A stretch of 64,000 nt of DNA from an uncultured Lachnospiraceae bacterium (GTDB lineage: Bacteria > Bacillota > Clostridia > Lachnospirales > Lachnospiraceae): positions 1-64,000 of the forward strand of contig CANQSA010000005.1 in assembly GCA_947626415.1 (NCBI GenBank), given 5' to 3'. Below the pieces are notes generated by a model. That model ran no database searches. It was not told where the DNA came from and saw nothing but the letters and a program-made list of their open reading frames with translations. The position numbers and the translations under genes are program-made. This document shows positions 27,393 through 36,838 of the stretch, one piece after another (within the stretch, counting starts at the first letter, position 1; the number at the start of each line of letters is the position of its first letter).

Positions 27393-28082
27393 TTACTCCA
27401 TTCCTGAATTGTTTTTCGCATCCGATAGAAACAATAAGGTATCCGTGATCAGCGCCGCGTGATCCCCGGCAATGCCGCCGGTGTCGATTACCTTGCTGTC
27501 ACGGGTTCGGATATATTCCATCTGCCGCACGGTATTCTCTACAAGCGCCTGCAGGGTGATCCCGCGCTCCGCATTGGTAAGCGTCAGCAAATATTGAGAA
27601 GTTTCTCCTTGCTCCGACTGTTTTTCCAGCCGCACATCATACCACAGCGCATCCGCCGCATCGTCTCCGGCCAAAGCCGCTACCTGCTCCCTGCGAAGCA
27701 GCGCCAGATACAGTACCGTAATGATCCGAGTCCGCGGGTCCCGTTCTACGGCTCCATACGTCTTAATCTGTACAAGCGGAACGCCGGTAACGGAAGTCTC
27801 TTCCTCCAACTCCCGCGCGGCTGCCGTTTCCAGATCTTCCCGCATCTCCACAAAACCGCCGGGCAGCGCCCACATCCCGATACTGGGATGATTCTTCCTC
27901 CGGATCAGCAAGATCTGAAACCGCTCCGGCTGTCCGCTGCAGGTCACGACCGCGATATCCACGGTACTGCAGGGATTGTCATACCGTTTCGGGTCATAGG
28001 CTTCCAGAAAAGTCCGGAGATCTTCTCCCGCCTCATTGTTCTGTCCGGTTCCTAAAAAAGGAGTGATATCCTGTAAATACAT
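27393..28082 (-). CDS. NUDIX hydrolase
   Basis: This 229-residue protein has a complete Nudix box: GGFVEMREDLETAAARELEE followed by ETSVTG. The preceding LLIRRKNHPSIGMWALPGG and the C-terminal winged-helix-like extension fit the ADP-ribose pyrophosphatase/NrtR-like group, in which the C-terminal part may bind DNA; here the extension seems short for NrtR. Substrate unknown. It is 2 nt upstream of the pyrophosphatase gene, and a coupled job in nucleotide-diphosphate housekeeping is plausible. GGAGG is 4 nt before the ATG. Confidence 0.9.
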   Translation of the reverse strand: MYLQDITPFLGTGQNNEAGEDLRTFLEAYDPKRYDNPCSTVDIAVVTCSGQPERFQILLIRRKNHPSIGMWALPGGFVEMREDLETAAARELEEETSVTGVPLVQIKTYGAVERDPRTRIITVLYLALLRREQVAALAGDDAADALWYDVRLEKQSEQGETSQYLLTLTNAERGITLQALVENTVRQMEYIRTRDSKVIDTGGIAGDHAALITDTLLFLSDAKNNSGME

Positions 28083-28105
28083 GATGCCTCCGCTCTATCC
28101 TCTGA

Positions 28106-29305
28106 TCATTTCGTTTCTTTCATGGTAAATTTAATATCTGTGATCTCGTAACCGCCATCCTGTTTGATCCGGATCTGATACAGCACCTGCACCTTATAAG
28201 CGCCTTCATAGCTGGGCGAATAGCCGTCATAAAAAGTGGTCTTCCGCGCAGTACGGTAACGCATAACAGCCGAAAACCGTACCTTTGCCAGATCCGCTTC
28301 CTCCATTTTCTGCGAATCGATCTTCAGATCGTCCAGCGTCAGCTTCTCTACTTCATAATCCTCCCGTACGTTCACCACATCTCCGTAAAGCTGATTCCGC
28401 ATATCCTGATACGCTTTGGATACCTTGTCCTTCAGGGCAGCCGGGAACAGAGGCGTGGCTTCTTTTACCGGCCGGAAGTCGGAAGCCGTTTTGTACAGCT
28501 GGGACAACGTCTCATTGTGAAACTCCTGCAGAGCAGTAACCGCATCCTGTCTGGGAACGATCTTCTCCTTCTGATACTCCAGTACCGTATCATTTCTCGT
28601 AATCTCCACATCCTCTGTGACCTGCTCCGTATATGGAGAGCCGATGGTAAGATGATGCATCCCTTTATAAATCGCGTTGGCATAATACGCGACCGCATTG
28701 GTCTCTCCGACCGTCTCCTTCTTCGTGCTGATGCCTTCATGCCCGTCCACATACAGCGTACAGCCTTCCGGTACCAGAATCTTTACCGTATGGACGATCC
28801 GATCCGAGAAATCCACCTTCCATTTTTTGATCAGATTGAAAAATGAAGTGTTTTCATTAATCAGTTTAATCTCCAGATGCTTCTCTTCTCCGGTCTCCGG
28901 ATCTTCATACGGAACCTGATATACGACACCGCCGTCAGTCTTCTCATAGTCTCCCAGCTCCGCAGCGGTAACCTTGCCGAAATTCTCATCCTCCTGCAGA
29001 ACCGACTGCAGCGTTTCAACCGTCATCAGATTGCCGTCGCCGTAATTGATCACATCATAGATCAGATCAGCTCTGCCGCTTACATAACCGCTCAGATACT
29101 GATTGGCCACTGCGGCCGGGTCGCTCTTCTTCTCAATAACCGCATAGCCGGCTCCTATACTTGCCAGCAGTACCAAAAACAGGGCCAGCTTCATGGTCTG
29201 CCAGAAAAAACTGCCCCGTATCTTTCTCCATATTTTCTTTTTTTTGCTTTCCTCATCAAATAAAACCGGTTGTTCGTCTGTTACTTCTGTTTTCTCCTCT
29301 GCCAC
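28106..29305 (-). CDS. Single-pass membrane protein, TcaA-like extracytoplasmic domains
   Basis: This 399-residue protein has an acidic then basic cytoplasmic N-terminus, one transmembrane segment (about residues 37-58, LALFLVLLASIGAGYAVIEK) and a large outer part. A segment around VPEGCTLYVDGHEGIST, followed by an IYKGMHHLTIGSPY stretch, resembles PEGA/TcaA-type domains. I cannot assign a function. The start is GTG at 29305, chosen because GGGAG lies 8 nt upstream; the in-frame extension passes through the promoter region. It is first in a six-gene operon and diverges from the sigma-like gene. Confidence 0.78.
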   Translation of the reverse strand: MAEEKTEVTDEQPVLFDEESKKKKIWRKIRGSFFWQTMKLALFLVLLASIGAGYAVIEKKSDPAAVANQYLSGYVSGRADLIYDVINYGDGNLMTVETLQSVLQEDENFGKVTAAELGDYEKTDGGVVYQVPYEDPETGEEKHLEIKLINENTSFFNLIKKWKVDFSDRIVHTVKILVPEGCTLYVDGHEGISTKKETVGETNAVAYYANAIYKGMHHLTIGSPYTEQVTEDVEITRNDTVLEYQKEKIVPRQDAVTALQEFHNETLSQLYKTASDFRPVKEATPLFPAALKDKVSKAYQDMRNQLYGDVVNVREDYEVEKLTLDDLKIDSQKMEEADLAKVRFSAVMRYRTARKTTFYDGYSPSYEGAYKVQVLYQIRIKQDGGYEITDIKFTMKETK

Positions 29306-29336
29306 AACGCAAACTCCCTTCCTTTCAGATAGACTT

Positions 29337-29365
29337 ATTTTAAATCCTACGGAAAGGGATGTCAA
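29337..29365 (-). promoter_or_regulatory. SigA-type promoter for the minus-strand operon (29305 leftwards)
   Basis: The minus strand has TTGACA, a 17-bp spacer and TAAAAT. The -10 sits 32 bp before the GTG start. Confidence 0.85.
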
Positions 29366-29396
29366 GATTAGGCCCAAATAATTCACAATCTTGACA
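29360..29396. repeat. Perfect 10-bp inverted repeat linking two divergent -35 boxes
   Basis: TGTCAAGATT at 29360-29369 is the exact reverse complement of AATCTTGACA at 29387-29396, with a 17-bp spacer. The arms contain the -35 boxes of both divergent promoters plus four extra symmetric bases (GATT/AATC). It could be an operator for co-regulation, or partly a result of two facing consensus boxes. Confidence 0.8.
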
Positions 29397-29419
29397 TTCA
29401 GGTTTCGCTATACTAAAAT
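29391..29419 (+). promoter_or_regulatory. SigA-type promoter for the sigma-70-like gene
   Basis: TTGACA, a 17-bp spacer and TAAAAT lie 30 bp upstream of the ATG at 29450. Confidence 0.85.
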
Positions 29420-29449
29420 GATTGCATCATAAGAATTGGAGTTTGAGCT

Positions 29450-30235
29450 ATGGATGAAAAACGCAGATTTCAAGATTTACTGGCGCAGCTGGTGGAGCTT
29501 GCCGCCGAAAATGACAATATATTAGACAAAGAGACCGTAGAATCCCATTTTGCGGAGCTGGGTCTGTCCCAGAGCCTGTATCCGCCAATCTACGACTATC
29601 TGAAGAATCACAAGATCCTGGTCGCCGGCGTACATGACGCCCGCATCCGCCGGGAAGCCCCGAAAGACGACTACACGCTGCCGGAGGATTTCGATATCAA
29701 AAAGGAAGAAGGCAGATTCCTGGATCTGTACTATGCGGACCTGAAAAAAGCGCCCGTATATGATACGGACGCGCTGCTTGCTGCGATCGCCGACCTGCAG
29801 ACCGAAGAGAAAAAACCGCGGGCCGTTTCCCTGCTGACAGAAGCGCATTTGTCTCTCGTTGTTACGGTTGCCCGCGCGCATACCCGCAAGGGCGTATCCT
29901 TAGGCGATCTGATCCAGGAGGGCAATCTGGCCATGATGCAGGCGATCCCCGATTATAACGGCGCAGTTTCCATAGAAGAATTTCAGCAGTATATTACCCG
30001 TGCCGCTGCCGCCGGCATGCAGACCGCCATTAACGAGCAGATCGGCGCGGAACGCATCAGCCGCCATCTGGCGGATCAGGCGAACTATCTGGATGAAGCA
30101 TCCCGCAATCTGTCTAAAGAACTGGGCCGGGAACCCACATTGGAAGAACTGGCGGAGTACACCCACCTGGATGAGTCCGAGGTGCACAATATCCTGAAGC
30201 AGGCGCTGGACGCGCTGAATGCCTCTGAAGAATGA
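29450..30235 (+). CDS. Sigma-70-like protein with regions 1.1, 2 and 3 but no region 4
   Basis: This is a 261-residue cytoplasmic protein. Residues about 5-60 resemble sigma region 1.1 (small helical domain ending YDYLKNHKILV). Residues about 128-200 resemble region 2 (LTEAHLSLVVTVARAHTRKG, LGDLIQEGNLAMMQAI). Residues about 203-258 resemble region 3 (ISRHLADQANYLDEASRNLS, GREPTLEELAEYTHLDESEV). It stops there: region 4, which contacts the -35 box, is missing. The region 2.3/2.4 segment reads EEFQQYITRAAAAGMQTAI and lacks the usual tryptophans and arginine; there is no Trp in the whole protein. It may bind core RNA polymerase without ordinary promoter recognition. It has its own strong promoter. 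Confidence 0.8.
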   Translation: MDEKRRFQDLLAQLVELAAENDNILDKETVESHFAELGLSQSLYPPIYDYLKNHKILVAGVHDARIRREAPKDDYTLPEDFDIKKEEGRFLDLYYADLKKAPVYDTDALLAAIADLQTEEKKPRAVSLLTEAHLSLVVTVARAHTRKGVSLGDLIQEGNLAMMQAIPDYNGAVSIEEFQQYITRAAAAGMQTAINEQIGAERISRHLADQANYLDEASRNLSKELGREPTLEELAEYTHLDESEVHNILKQALDALNASEE

Positions 30236-30278
30236 TCTGACTTTAACATTCTTATCATAGATCAATTTAATCCCGATC

Positions 30279-30360
30279 AAAAAAACCCGATTTCAGCAAA
30301 CATACCGAACCGGCAAAATTTCTCTGAGCCGGAACGATATTGTTTGTGAAATCGGGTTCT
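30279..30360 (-). terminator. Terminator at the end of the arabinose/transketolase operon
   Basis: On the minus strand an outer stem AACCCGATTTCA pairs with TGAAATCGGGTT, holding an inner CCGGC/GCCGG hairpin, and is followed by a T7 run. On the plus strand the same stem is followed only by TTCTTTC, so it may also weakly end the sigma-like transcript. Confidence 0.85.
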
Positions 30361-30373
30361 TTCATGATCTGTT

Positions 30374-31312
30374 TTATACGAAGGATTTTACCTTCTCATA
30401 GATGCCTTCCGCATCCAGTCCGTACTTATGGATCAGCTTCACAGCCGCGCCAGACTCGCCAAATACATCCTGAATACCAACCTTCAGTACAGGGGTCGGC
30501 GCTTTCGCGCACAGCGTGTCGCAGACTGCGCTGCCCAGGCCGCCGATCACGGAATGCTCCTCAACGGTTACAACCTTGCCCGTCTTCTTAGCAGACGCAA
30601 CAATCAGATCCTCGTCCAGCGGCTTGATCGTATGGATATTGATCACTTCCGCGTCAATCCCATCCTCAGCCAGCTTCTTCGCAGCCTCTACCGCCTCGCA
30701 TACGCACAGACCGGTCGCTACGATGGTGACGTCTTTTCCTTCTTTTAATAAAACGCCCTTGCCCAGTTCAAACTTGTAATCCGGGTTATCGTTGATCACA
30801 GGAACTGCCAGCCGGCCGAACCGGAGATAAACAGGGCCGTCATGCTCGATTGCCGCCGCAACGGCTGCCTTTGCCTCTATATCATCGGAAGGATTGATCA
30901 CTACCATGCCCGGGATCGTTCTCATCAGCGCGATATCTTCATTACACTGATGGGTCGCGCCGTCTTCTCCGACGGAAATTCCGGCATGCGTCGCGCCGAT
31001 CTTCACATTTAACTTCGGATAACCGACCGAGTTACGAACCTGCTCAAACGCACGTCCTGCCGCGAACATAGCAAAGGAGCTGACGAACGGGATCTTGCCG
31101 GTCGTTGCCAGACCTGCCGCAATGCCTACCATGTTGCACTCGGCGATACCACAGTCAATGTGGCGCTCCGGATATACTTTCTTAAAAGTACCCGTCTTGG
31201 TTGCGGCAGCCAGATCCGCGTCCAGTACGACCAGATTGTCGTATTTGGCGCCCATTTCCACTAAAGCGTTACCATAGCTTTCTCTTGTTGCAATCTTCTT
31301 TACTTCTGACAT
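30374..31312 (-). CDS. Transketolase, C-terminal subunit
   Basis: This is a 312-residue second half of a split transketolase, comprising the pyrimidine-binding and C-terminal domains. The DADLAAATKTGTF and DCGIAECNMVGIAAGLA segments (with the ThDP-activating Glu in AEC) and VSSFAMFAAGRAFEQ are typical. It forms an active heteromer with the N-terminal subunit encoded just upstream, with a 13-nt overlap. The AGGTGA box lies within that gene. It is the last gene of the arabinose operon and exchanges two-carbon units between xylulose 5-phosphate and aldoses. Confidence 0.95.
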   Translation of the reverse strand: MSEVKKIATRESYGNALVEMGAKYDNLVVLDADLAAATKTGTFKKVYPERHIDCGIAECNMVGIAAGLATTGKIPFVSSFAMFAAGRAFEQVRNSVGYPKLNVKIGATHAGISVGEDGATHQCNEDIALMRTIPGMVVINPSDDIEAKAAVAAAIEHDGPVYLRFGRLAVPVINDNPDYKFELGKGVLLKEGKDVTIVATGLCVCEAVEAAKKLAEDGIDAEVINIHTIKPLDEDLIVASAKKTGKVVTVEEHSVIGGLGSAVCDTLCAKAPTPVLKVGIQDVFGESGAAVKLIHKYGLDAEGIYEKVKSFV

Positions 31313-32136
31313 AACGCTTCACCTACTTTCTCTAAATCTGCCATTGCAACCGCATACTGCTCGTCATTCGGAGCGGTGCCGTGCCAGGATACATTATTCT
31401 CCATAAAGGAAACGCCCTTTCCTTTGGTACTCTTCGCAATGATCGCGGTCGGCATTCCCTTGGTCGCTCTTGCCTCGTCAAATGCCGCTTTCAAAGCGTC
31501 AAAATCATGTGCGTCCACGTTAATAACATGGAAATTGAACGCCTTGAATTTCTCATCGATCGGGTACGGGGAGCATACATCGGAAATCGCGCCGTCGATC
31601 TGCAGATTGTTGTTATCTACGATGACAACCAGATTATCCAGCTTCCTGTGGCCTGCGAACATAGCAGCCTCCCAAACCTGACCTTCCTCGATCTCGCCGT
31701 CGCCCAGCAGGGTGTAGACTCTGTAGTCCTCATTGCTTAACTTCGCGGACAACGCCATGCCGACTGCCGCGGAAACGCCCTGTCCCAGAGAACCGGAGGA
31801 CATATCCACGCCCGGAATGTGCTTCATATCCGGATGTCCCTGTAAATAGGAACCCAGCTGACGTAAGGTCTTCAGATCCTCAACCGGGAAATAGCCTCTC
31901 TGCGCCAGTACGGAATACAGTCCCGGCGCGGTGTGGCCCTTAGACAATACGAAACGGTCTCTGTCCGGTTTCTTCGGATCCTTCGGGTCGATGTTCATCT
32001 CCTCAAAATATAAATAGGTAAAAATATCTGCCGCAGACAGTGAGCCGCCGGGATGTCCGGCTTTTGCACTGTGAACCGCCGTCACGATGCCCTTGCGGAC
32101 CTCGTTGGCAGTCTTCTGAAGTTCTAATTTATCCAT
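31300..32136 (-). CDS. Transketolase, N-terminal subunit
   Basis: This 278-residue ThDP-pyrophosphate-binding half shows HSAKAGHPGGSLSAADI near residue 22, SKGHTAPGLYSVLA near 70 and the metal/ThDP motif GDGEIEEGQVWEAA near 148, then VDNNNLQIDG. It works with the C-terminal subunit downstream. The split arrangement is common in Clostridia. It lies 16 nt after the transaldolase gene, so the operon links pentose phosphates to glycolytic intermediates. Confidence 0.95.
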   Translation of the reverse strand: MDKLELQKTANEVRKGIVTAVHSAKAGHPGGSLSAADIFTYLYFEEMNIDPKDPKKPDRDRFVLSKGHTAPGLYSVLAQRGYFPVEDLKTLRQLGSYLQGHPDMKHIPGVDMSSGSLGQGVSAAVGMALSAKLSNEDYRVYTLLGDGEIEEGQVWEAAMFAGHRKLDNLVVIVDNNNLQIDGAISDVCSPYPIDEKFKAFNFHVINVDAHDFDALKAAFDEARATKGMPTAIIAKSTKGKGVSFMENNVSWHGTAPNDEQYAVAMADLEKVGEALCQK

Positions 32137-32152
32137 GTGCCCTTATCCTTTC

Positions 32153-32809
32153 TTATTCACCAAATACAGCCTTGTAGTCAGCCTGGAACTTTGCGATTCC
32201 TTGATCGGTCAGCGGGTGCTTGGTCATCTGCTCGATTACCTTATAAGGAACGGTCGCGATATCGGCGCCTGCCTCCGCGCAGTCGATCACATGGATCGGG
32301 TTACGGATGGAAGCTGCGATAATCTTGGTCGTGATTCCTTCGGATACTGCGAAAATATCGGAGATCGCACGGATCAGATCAATACCCGGCATAGAGATAT
32401 CATCCAGTCTTCCTAAGAACGGAGATACATAAGTAGCGCCTGCTCTTGCAGCCAGTAAAGCCTGAGCGGCGGTAAAGATCAATGTAACATTGGTCTTGAT
32501 TCCCTTTGCGGTCAGTGCCTTGCAGGCTTTCAGACCTTCTACGGTCATCGGGATCTTAACAACCATGTTCGGATGGATTGCTGCGATCTCAATGCCTTCT
32601 GCGATCATGCCTTCCGCGTCTGTCGTAGTAGCCTTAACCTCGCCGCTGATCGGTCCGTCTACGATGGAAGCGATCTCCGCGATCACCTGCTTGAAGTCTC
32701 TGCCTTCTTTCGCGATCAGGGACGGGTTGGTCGTAACGCCGCAGATCACGCCCATATCATTTGCCTTTCTGATGTCTTCCACATTTGCTGTGTCCACAAA
32801 AAATCTCAT
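32153..32809 (-). CDS. Transaldolase / fructose-6-phosphate aldolase-like protein
   Basis: This 218-residue short TalC/Fsa-type class I aldolase shows [11 protein letters not shown] at the N-terminus, [13 protein letters not shown], the Schiff-base lysine in [12 protein letters not shown] near residue 85, and SPFLGRLDD. Short members act either as transaldolases or as fructose 6-phosphate aldolases; the pentose pathway context favours transaldolase. It is downstream of araD and has an internal promoter that could make it partly independent of arabinose. Confidence 0.93.
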   Translation of the reverse strand: MRFFVDTANVEDIRKANDMGVICGVTTNPSLIAKEGRDFKQVIAEIASIVDGPISGEVKATTTDAEGMIAEGIEIAAIHPNMVVKIPMTVEGLKACKALTAKGIKTNVTLIFTAAQALLAARAGATYVSPFLGRLDDISMPGIDLIRAISDIFAVSEGITTKIIAASIRNPIHVIDCAEAGADIATVPYKVIEQMTKHPLTDQGIAKFQADYKAVFGE

Positions 32810-32859
32810 TTTCTGATTCCTCCTGTTTTCATATCGTTCGATTAAAAAATCTATGTTTT

Positions 32860-32888
32860 ATTTTACCCTTTGACAGGGGTTTTTGCAA
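32860..32888 (-). promoter_or_regulatory. Internal SigA-type promoter before the transaldolase gene
   Basis: The minus strand has TTGCAA, a 17-bp spacer and TAAAAT in the 82-bp gap between araD and the transaldolase gene. It would allow expression of transaldolase and transketolase separately from araABD. Confidence 0.65.
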
Positions 32889-32891
32889 GTC

Positions 32892-33587
32892 CTAGTTTTG
32901 GCCGTAGTACGCATTAGCACCGTGTTTTCTGTAGTAGTGCTTATCCTGCAGTTCCTGCGGAGCCGGCTGGATTCTTGCGTTGATCGTCTCGGCACGGTAC
33001 GCCATCTTGGCAACCTCGTCCAATACGACTGCGTTATGAACGGCTTCATGCGCATCCTTGCCCCATGCGAACGGGCCGTGGTTCTTGCACAGTACGGCCG
33101 GAACCGCCATCGGGTCCTTGCCCATCCGGGCAAATTCACTGACGATCAGCAGACCGGTATTTTTCTCATAATCGCCTTCGATCTCTTCCTTCGTCAGGCA
33201 GCGCACACAGGGAATCTCGCCATACATATAATCCGCATGTGTCGTACCGTAACAGGGAATGCTTCTGCCCGCCTGCGCCCAGCTGGTCGCGTAAGAGGAG
33301 TGGGTATGTACCACGCCGCCGACTTCCGGCCATGCCTTATAGATCTCCAGATGCGTAGGCGTATCGGAAGAAGGTTTATATCTGCCTTCTACCCGGTTGC
33401 CGTTCAGATCCATAACAACCATGTCATCCGGGGTCAGCTTATCATAATCCACGCCGCTCGGCTTAATGACAAACAGGCCGGACTCCCGGTCGATCGCGCT
33501 GACATTGCCCCAGGTAAAAGTTACCAGTCCGTACTTGGGCAGCATCATATTCGCTTCATATACCTCTTGTTTTAATTGTTCTAACAT
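32892..33587 (-). CDS. araD: L-ribulose-5-phosphate 4-epimerase
   Basis: This 231-residue class II aldolase-fold zinc enzyme converts L-ribulose 5-phosphate to D-xylulose 5-phosphate. [20 protein letters not shown] and the zinc-ligand segment [18 protein letters not shown] are characteristic, and a third His lies in [18 protein letters not shown]. Length matches E. coli AraD. GGAGGT is 4 nt before the ATG. It follows araB by 14 nt. Confidence 0.95.
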   Translation of the reverse strand: MLEQLKQEVYEANMMLPKYGLVTFTWGNVSAIDRESGLFVIKPSGVDYDKLTPDDMVVMDLNGNRVEGRYKPSSDTPTHLEIYKAWPEVGGVVHTHSSYATSWAQAGRSIPCYGTTHADYMYGEIPCVRCLTKEEIEGDYEKNTGLLIVSEFARMGKDPMAVPAVLCKNHGPFAWGKDAHEAVHNAVVLDEVAKMAYRAETINARIQPAPQELQDKHYYRKHGANAYYGQN

Positions 33588-33601
33588 AGCTACCTCCGTT
33601 A

Positions 33602-35203
33602 TTATTTCAAAGAATCTACCGCCGCACGCTCAATCGGCAGCCCTGCGGTATAACGTAACAGGAATTCGTCAAAGCCTGCGACATCCTTGGGATCGGGCTC
33701 TACCGTCTCGCCTTCCTGACCTGCGAATACCTTATTTGCCAGATATGCATCCAGGGTCTCTCCGTCTTCCTTGTTCTTCATGTAAGAAGCCAGCAGAGCG
33801 ATTCCCCATGCGCCGCCTTCTCCGGCCGTCTCCATCAGGGTAACCGGCGTATTCATGGCTGCCGCCATAAAGTTCTGTCCGACGCCCTTGGTCTTGAACA
33901 GACCGCCGTGTCCGGTGATCCGATCCATCTCGACGCCTTCCTTCTTGATCAGGATATCCAGACCGGTCTTTAACGCGCCCATTGCGGTAAACAGATGTAC
34001 TCGCATAAAGTTTGCCAGATTCAGCTTGCTCTCCGGCGTGCGGACAAACAGCGGACGGCCTTCTTCAAAGCCTGTGATGTGCTCGCCTGAGAAATAGTTG
34101 TAAGCCAGCAGACCGCCGCATTCCGCGTCGCCTTCCAGTGCCTTGGTATACAATACCTGGAACAGCTTGGTCATATCCACTTCTATGCCAAAGGATTCCG
34201 CAAACTCTTTAAACAGGTTCACCCATGCGTTCAGATCGGACGTACAGTTATTGCAGTGTACCATCGCAACCAGATTGCCGGTCGGCGTGGTAACCAGATC
34301 GATCTCATCATAAACATTCGCCAGTTCCTTCTCCAATACCACCATAGCGAAGACAGAAGTACCCGCAGATACGTTGCCGGTCCGCTTGGTAACACTGTTG
34401 GTAGCTGCCATACCGGTGCCCGCGTCACCTTCCGGCGGACACAGCGGAATCCCTGCTTTCAGAGTTCCGGACGGATCCAACAGCTTCGCGCCCTTCTGGG
34501 TCAGTCTGCCGGCGTATTCGCCTGCCAGCAGCGATTTGGGCAGCAGGTCGGACAGCTTCCACGGAAATCCCTTGGCTGCGACCAGCGCGTCAAACTGATT
34601 GATCATCCGCGCGTTATAATCCTTTGTCTCCAGATCGATCGGGAACATACCGGATGCCTCGCCGATCCCCAGCACCTTCTCGCCGGTCAGCTGCCAATGG
34701 ATATAACCCTCCAGCGTAGTAAAGAAATCAATGTCCTTTACATGCGGCTCTCCGTTTAAGATCGCCTGATACAAGTGGGCGATGCTCCATCTCTGGGGAA
34801 TGTGATAATTAAATAACTCTGTCAGGCGGCTGGAAGCGTCTTCCGTAATATTATTTCTCCAGGTACGGAACGGCACTAACAATTCGCCTTCTTTATTGAA
34901 CGGCATATAGCCGTGCATCATGGCACTGAATCCGATCGCGCCGATCGTCTCCAGTTCAATATCATACTGATTTCTTACGTCATCCGCCATATTCTTATAG
35001 GCATCCTGCAGACCGGTCCAGATATCCTCCAGCGTATAGGTCCAGATGCCGTCCACATACCGGTTCTCCCAGTCGTGGCTTCCGGATGCGATGGGAACAT
35101 TGTTGTCATCTACCAGAACGGCCTTGATCCGGGTAGAGCCGAATTCAATGCCCAGGCAGGTTCTTCCCATTAAAATATCATTTTTAATTGTTTCCAGACT
35201 CAT
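33602..35203 (-). CDS. araB: FGGY-family ribulokinase (AraB-like)
   Basis: This 533-residue sugar kinase phosphorylates L-ribulose. The N-terminal phosphate-binding motif reads [17 protein letters not shown], and the [10 protein letters not shown] and [13 protein letters not shown] segments fit FGGY kinases, although the sequence differs from E. coli AraB and resembles the clostridial variant. The assignment as ribulokinase rests mainly on its place between araA and araD. The start at 35203 has GGAGG 9 nt upstream. The gap to araA carries a strong hairpin. Confidence 0.88.
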   Translation of the reverse strand: MSLETIKNDILMGRTCLGIEFGSTRIKAVLVDDNNVPIASGSHDWENRYVDGIWTYTLEDIWTGLQDAYKNMADDVRNQYDIELETIGAIGFSAMMHGYMPFNKEGELLVPFRTWRNNITEDASSRLTELFNYHIPQRWSIAHLYQAILNGEPHVKDIDFFTTLEGYIHWQLTGEKVLGIGEASGMFPIDLETKDYNARMINQFDALVAAKGFPWKLSDLLPKSLLAGEYAGRLTQKGAKLLDPSGTLKAGIPLCPPEGDAGTGMAATNSVTKRTGNVSAGTSVFAMVVLEKELANVYDEIDLVTTPTGNLVAMVHCNNCTSDLNAWVNLFKEFAESFGIEVDMTKLFQVLYTKALEGDAECGGLLAYNYFSGEHITGFEEGRPLFVRTPESKLNLANFMRVHLFTAMGALKTGLDILIKKEGVEMDRITGHGGLFKTKGVGQNFMAAAMNTPVTLMETAGEGGAWGIALLASYMKNKEDGETLDAYLANKVFAGQEGETVEPDPKDVAGFDEFLLRYTAGLPIERAAVDSLK

Positions 35204-35253
35204 TCGGGTAATCCTCCAATTTCTTAAGTTGCCGTCTTCCGGCATGGTATAGT

Positions 35254-35284
35254 CCAAGCCTGAAAGAAAACCTCTCAGGCTTGG
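35254..35284 (-). other. Intercistronic hairpin between araA and araB
   Basis: CCAAGCCTGA (35254-35263) and TCAGGCTTGG (35275-35284) are perfect 10-bp arms with an 11-nt loop, starting 11 nt after the araA stop. No T run follows on the minus strand, so it looks like an mRNA-stability or partial-attenuation element rather than a full terminator. Confidence 0.75.
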
Positions 35285-35294
35285 CATTCATTCC

Positions 35295-36794
35295 TTATTT
35301 GTAAGCGATGGCGTTCCATCTCAATTCGTTCTTGAAATCTCTGATATTGGTGTTCTCATCAATTACAACGGCCTCAATACCCATAGCTTCTGCCCAGTCT
35401 ACCATCTGGTCAACAGTCAGGTCATAGGAGAACGCGGTATGATGCGCGCCGCCTGCCAGGATCCATGCTTCAGCGCCAACCTTCAGGTTCGGCATCGGCG
35501 TCCAGAATGCGGTCGCAACCGGCAGCTTCGGCATCGGCTTCTCGCACTTCTTGCATTCAACAGCGTTGATGATCAGACGGAACCGGTTGCCCAGATCGAT
35601 CAGAGAGGTTGCAACGGCAGGGCCTGTCTTGGAAGTAAATACCAGACGCGCCGGATCTTCTCTGTCGCCCATCGACAACGGATTCACCTTAATTCCGATC
35701 TCACCGTCCGCGATCGTCGGGCAAACCTCCAGCATATGCGCCTGCAGGATGCCTTCCTTACCCGGTACCAGATTGTAGGTATAGTCCTCCATGAAAGAGG
35801 TACCCTTCGCATTCGGAGTTCCGGCAGTCATAATCTTCATCAAACGAACCATAGCGGCGGTCTTCCAGTCGCCTTCTGCGCCAAAGCCGTAGCCTCTCTC
35901 CAGCAGTCTCTGGATTGCCAGGCCGGGCAGCTGCTTCAATGCGCCCAGATCGCCAAAATGCGTAACAACCGCATGATAATCCCGCTCGGTCAGGAACTTC
36001 TCAAAACCGATCTCAATTCCTGCCTGTACGGCAACATGCTGTCTGAATTCTGCCGGATCTCTGCCCTCGTCAATGATCTTATACTTGCTGTAGTACTCTT
36101 CTACCAGCGCGTCGATCTCGTTCTGCGGAACCGCAGCCACATACTCTGCGATCTCGTTTACCGGATAAGCGTCGATCTCCCAGCCGAACTTGATCTGCGC
36201 TTCTACCTTGTCGCCTTCCGTTACGGCAACATTTCTCATGTTATCCGCGATACGGCAGACACGGATATGGCTGGACTCCAGCACGCCGATGGCGGTTCTC
36301 ATCCATGCGCCCACTTCCTTCTGAACTGCTTCATCAGCCCAGTGGCCCACAACGATCTTTCTCTGCTTGTTCAGACGGCTGAAAATATGACCGTACTCTC
36401 TGTCGCCGTGCGCGGACTGGTTCTCGTTCATGAAATCCATATCAATGGTGTCATAAGGAAGTTCTTCGTTAAACTGCGTATGCAGATGACATAACGGTTT
36501 TCTCAGTTCCTGCAGACCCAGGATCCACATCTTGGCCGGTGAAAATGTATGCATCCAGGTGATCACGCCTGCGCAGTTCGGATCATTGTTCGCATCATTC
36601 ATCGTCTTTCTGATGACAGCCTGAGAAATTAAAGTAGGTTTCAAAACTATCTCGAACGGTAAATTACCGGATGCATTCAGCGCTTCTACGATCTTAGCGG
36701 AATGCTCTGCAACCTTACGCAGGCACTCGTCTCCGTATAAATCCTGTGATCCGGTGCAAAACCAGAACTGATAGTCTGTCTTAGTTTGTAGCAT
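35295..36794 (-). CDS. araA: L-arabinose isomerase
   Basis: This 499-residue cytoplasmic metal-dependent enzyme converts L-arabinose to L-ribulose. The N-terminus YQFWFCTGSQDLYGDE, the GVITWMHTFSPAKMWI segment and the C-terminal AWILAGGAHHTAFSYDL (metal-ligand histidines) are characteristic. GGAGG lies 10 nt before the ATG. It is the first gene of the operon and has a consensus promoter. No araR-type regulator or arabinose transporter is inside the window. Confidence 0.97.
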   Translation of the reverse strand: MLQTKTDYQFWFCTGSQDLYGDECLRKVAEHSAKIVEALNASGNLPFEIVLKPTLISQAVIRKTMNDANNDPNCAGVITWMHTFSPAKMWILGLQELRKPLCHLHTQFNEELPYDTIDMDFMNENQSAHGDREYGHIFSRLNKQRKIVVGHWADEAVQKEVGAWMRTAIGVLESSHIRVCRIADNMRNVAVTEGDKVEAQIKFGWEIDAYPVNEIAEYVAAVPQNEIDALVEEYYSKYKIIDEGRDPAEFRQHVAVQAGIEIGFEKFLTERDYHAVVTHFGDLGALKQLPGLAIQRLLERGYGFGAEGDWKTAAMVRLMKIMTAGTPNAKGTSFMEDYTYNLVPGKEGILQAHMLEVCPTIADGEIGIKVNPLSMGDREDPARLVFTSKTGPAVATSLIDLGNRFRLIINAVECKKCEKPMPKLPVATAFWTPMPNLKVGAEAWILAGGAHHTAFSYDLTVDQMVDWAEAMGIEAVVIDENTNIRDFKNELRWNAIAYK

Positions 36795-36838
36795 TTTGTT
36801 ATATCCTCCTTATAATAATATTTGTTATGTATATTGCT

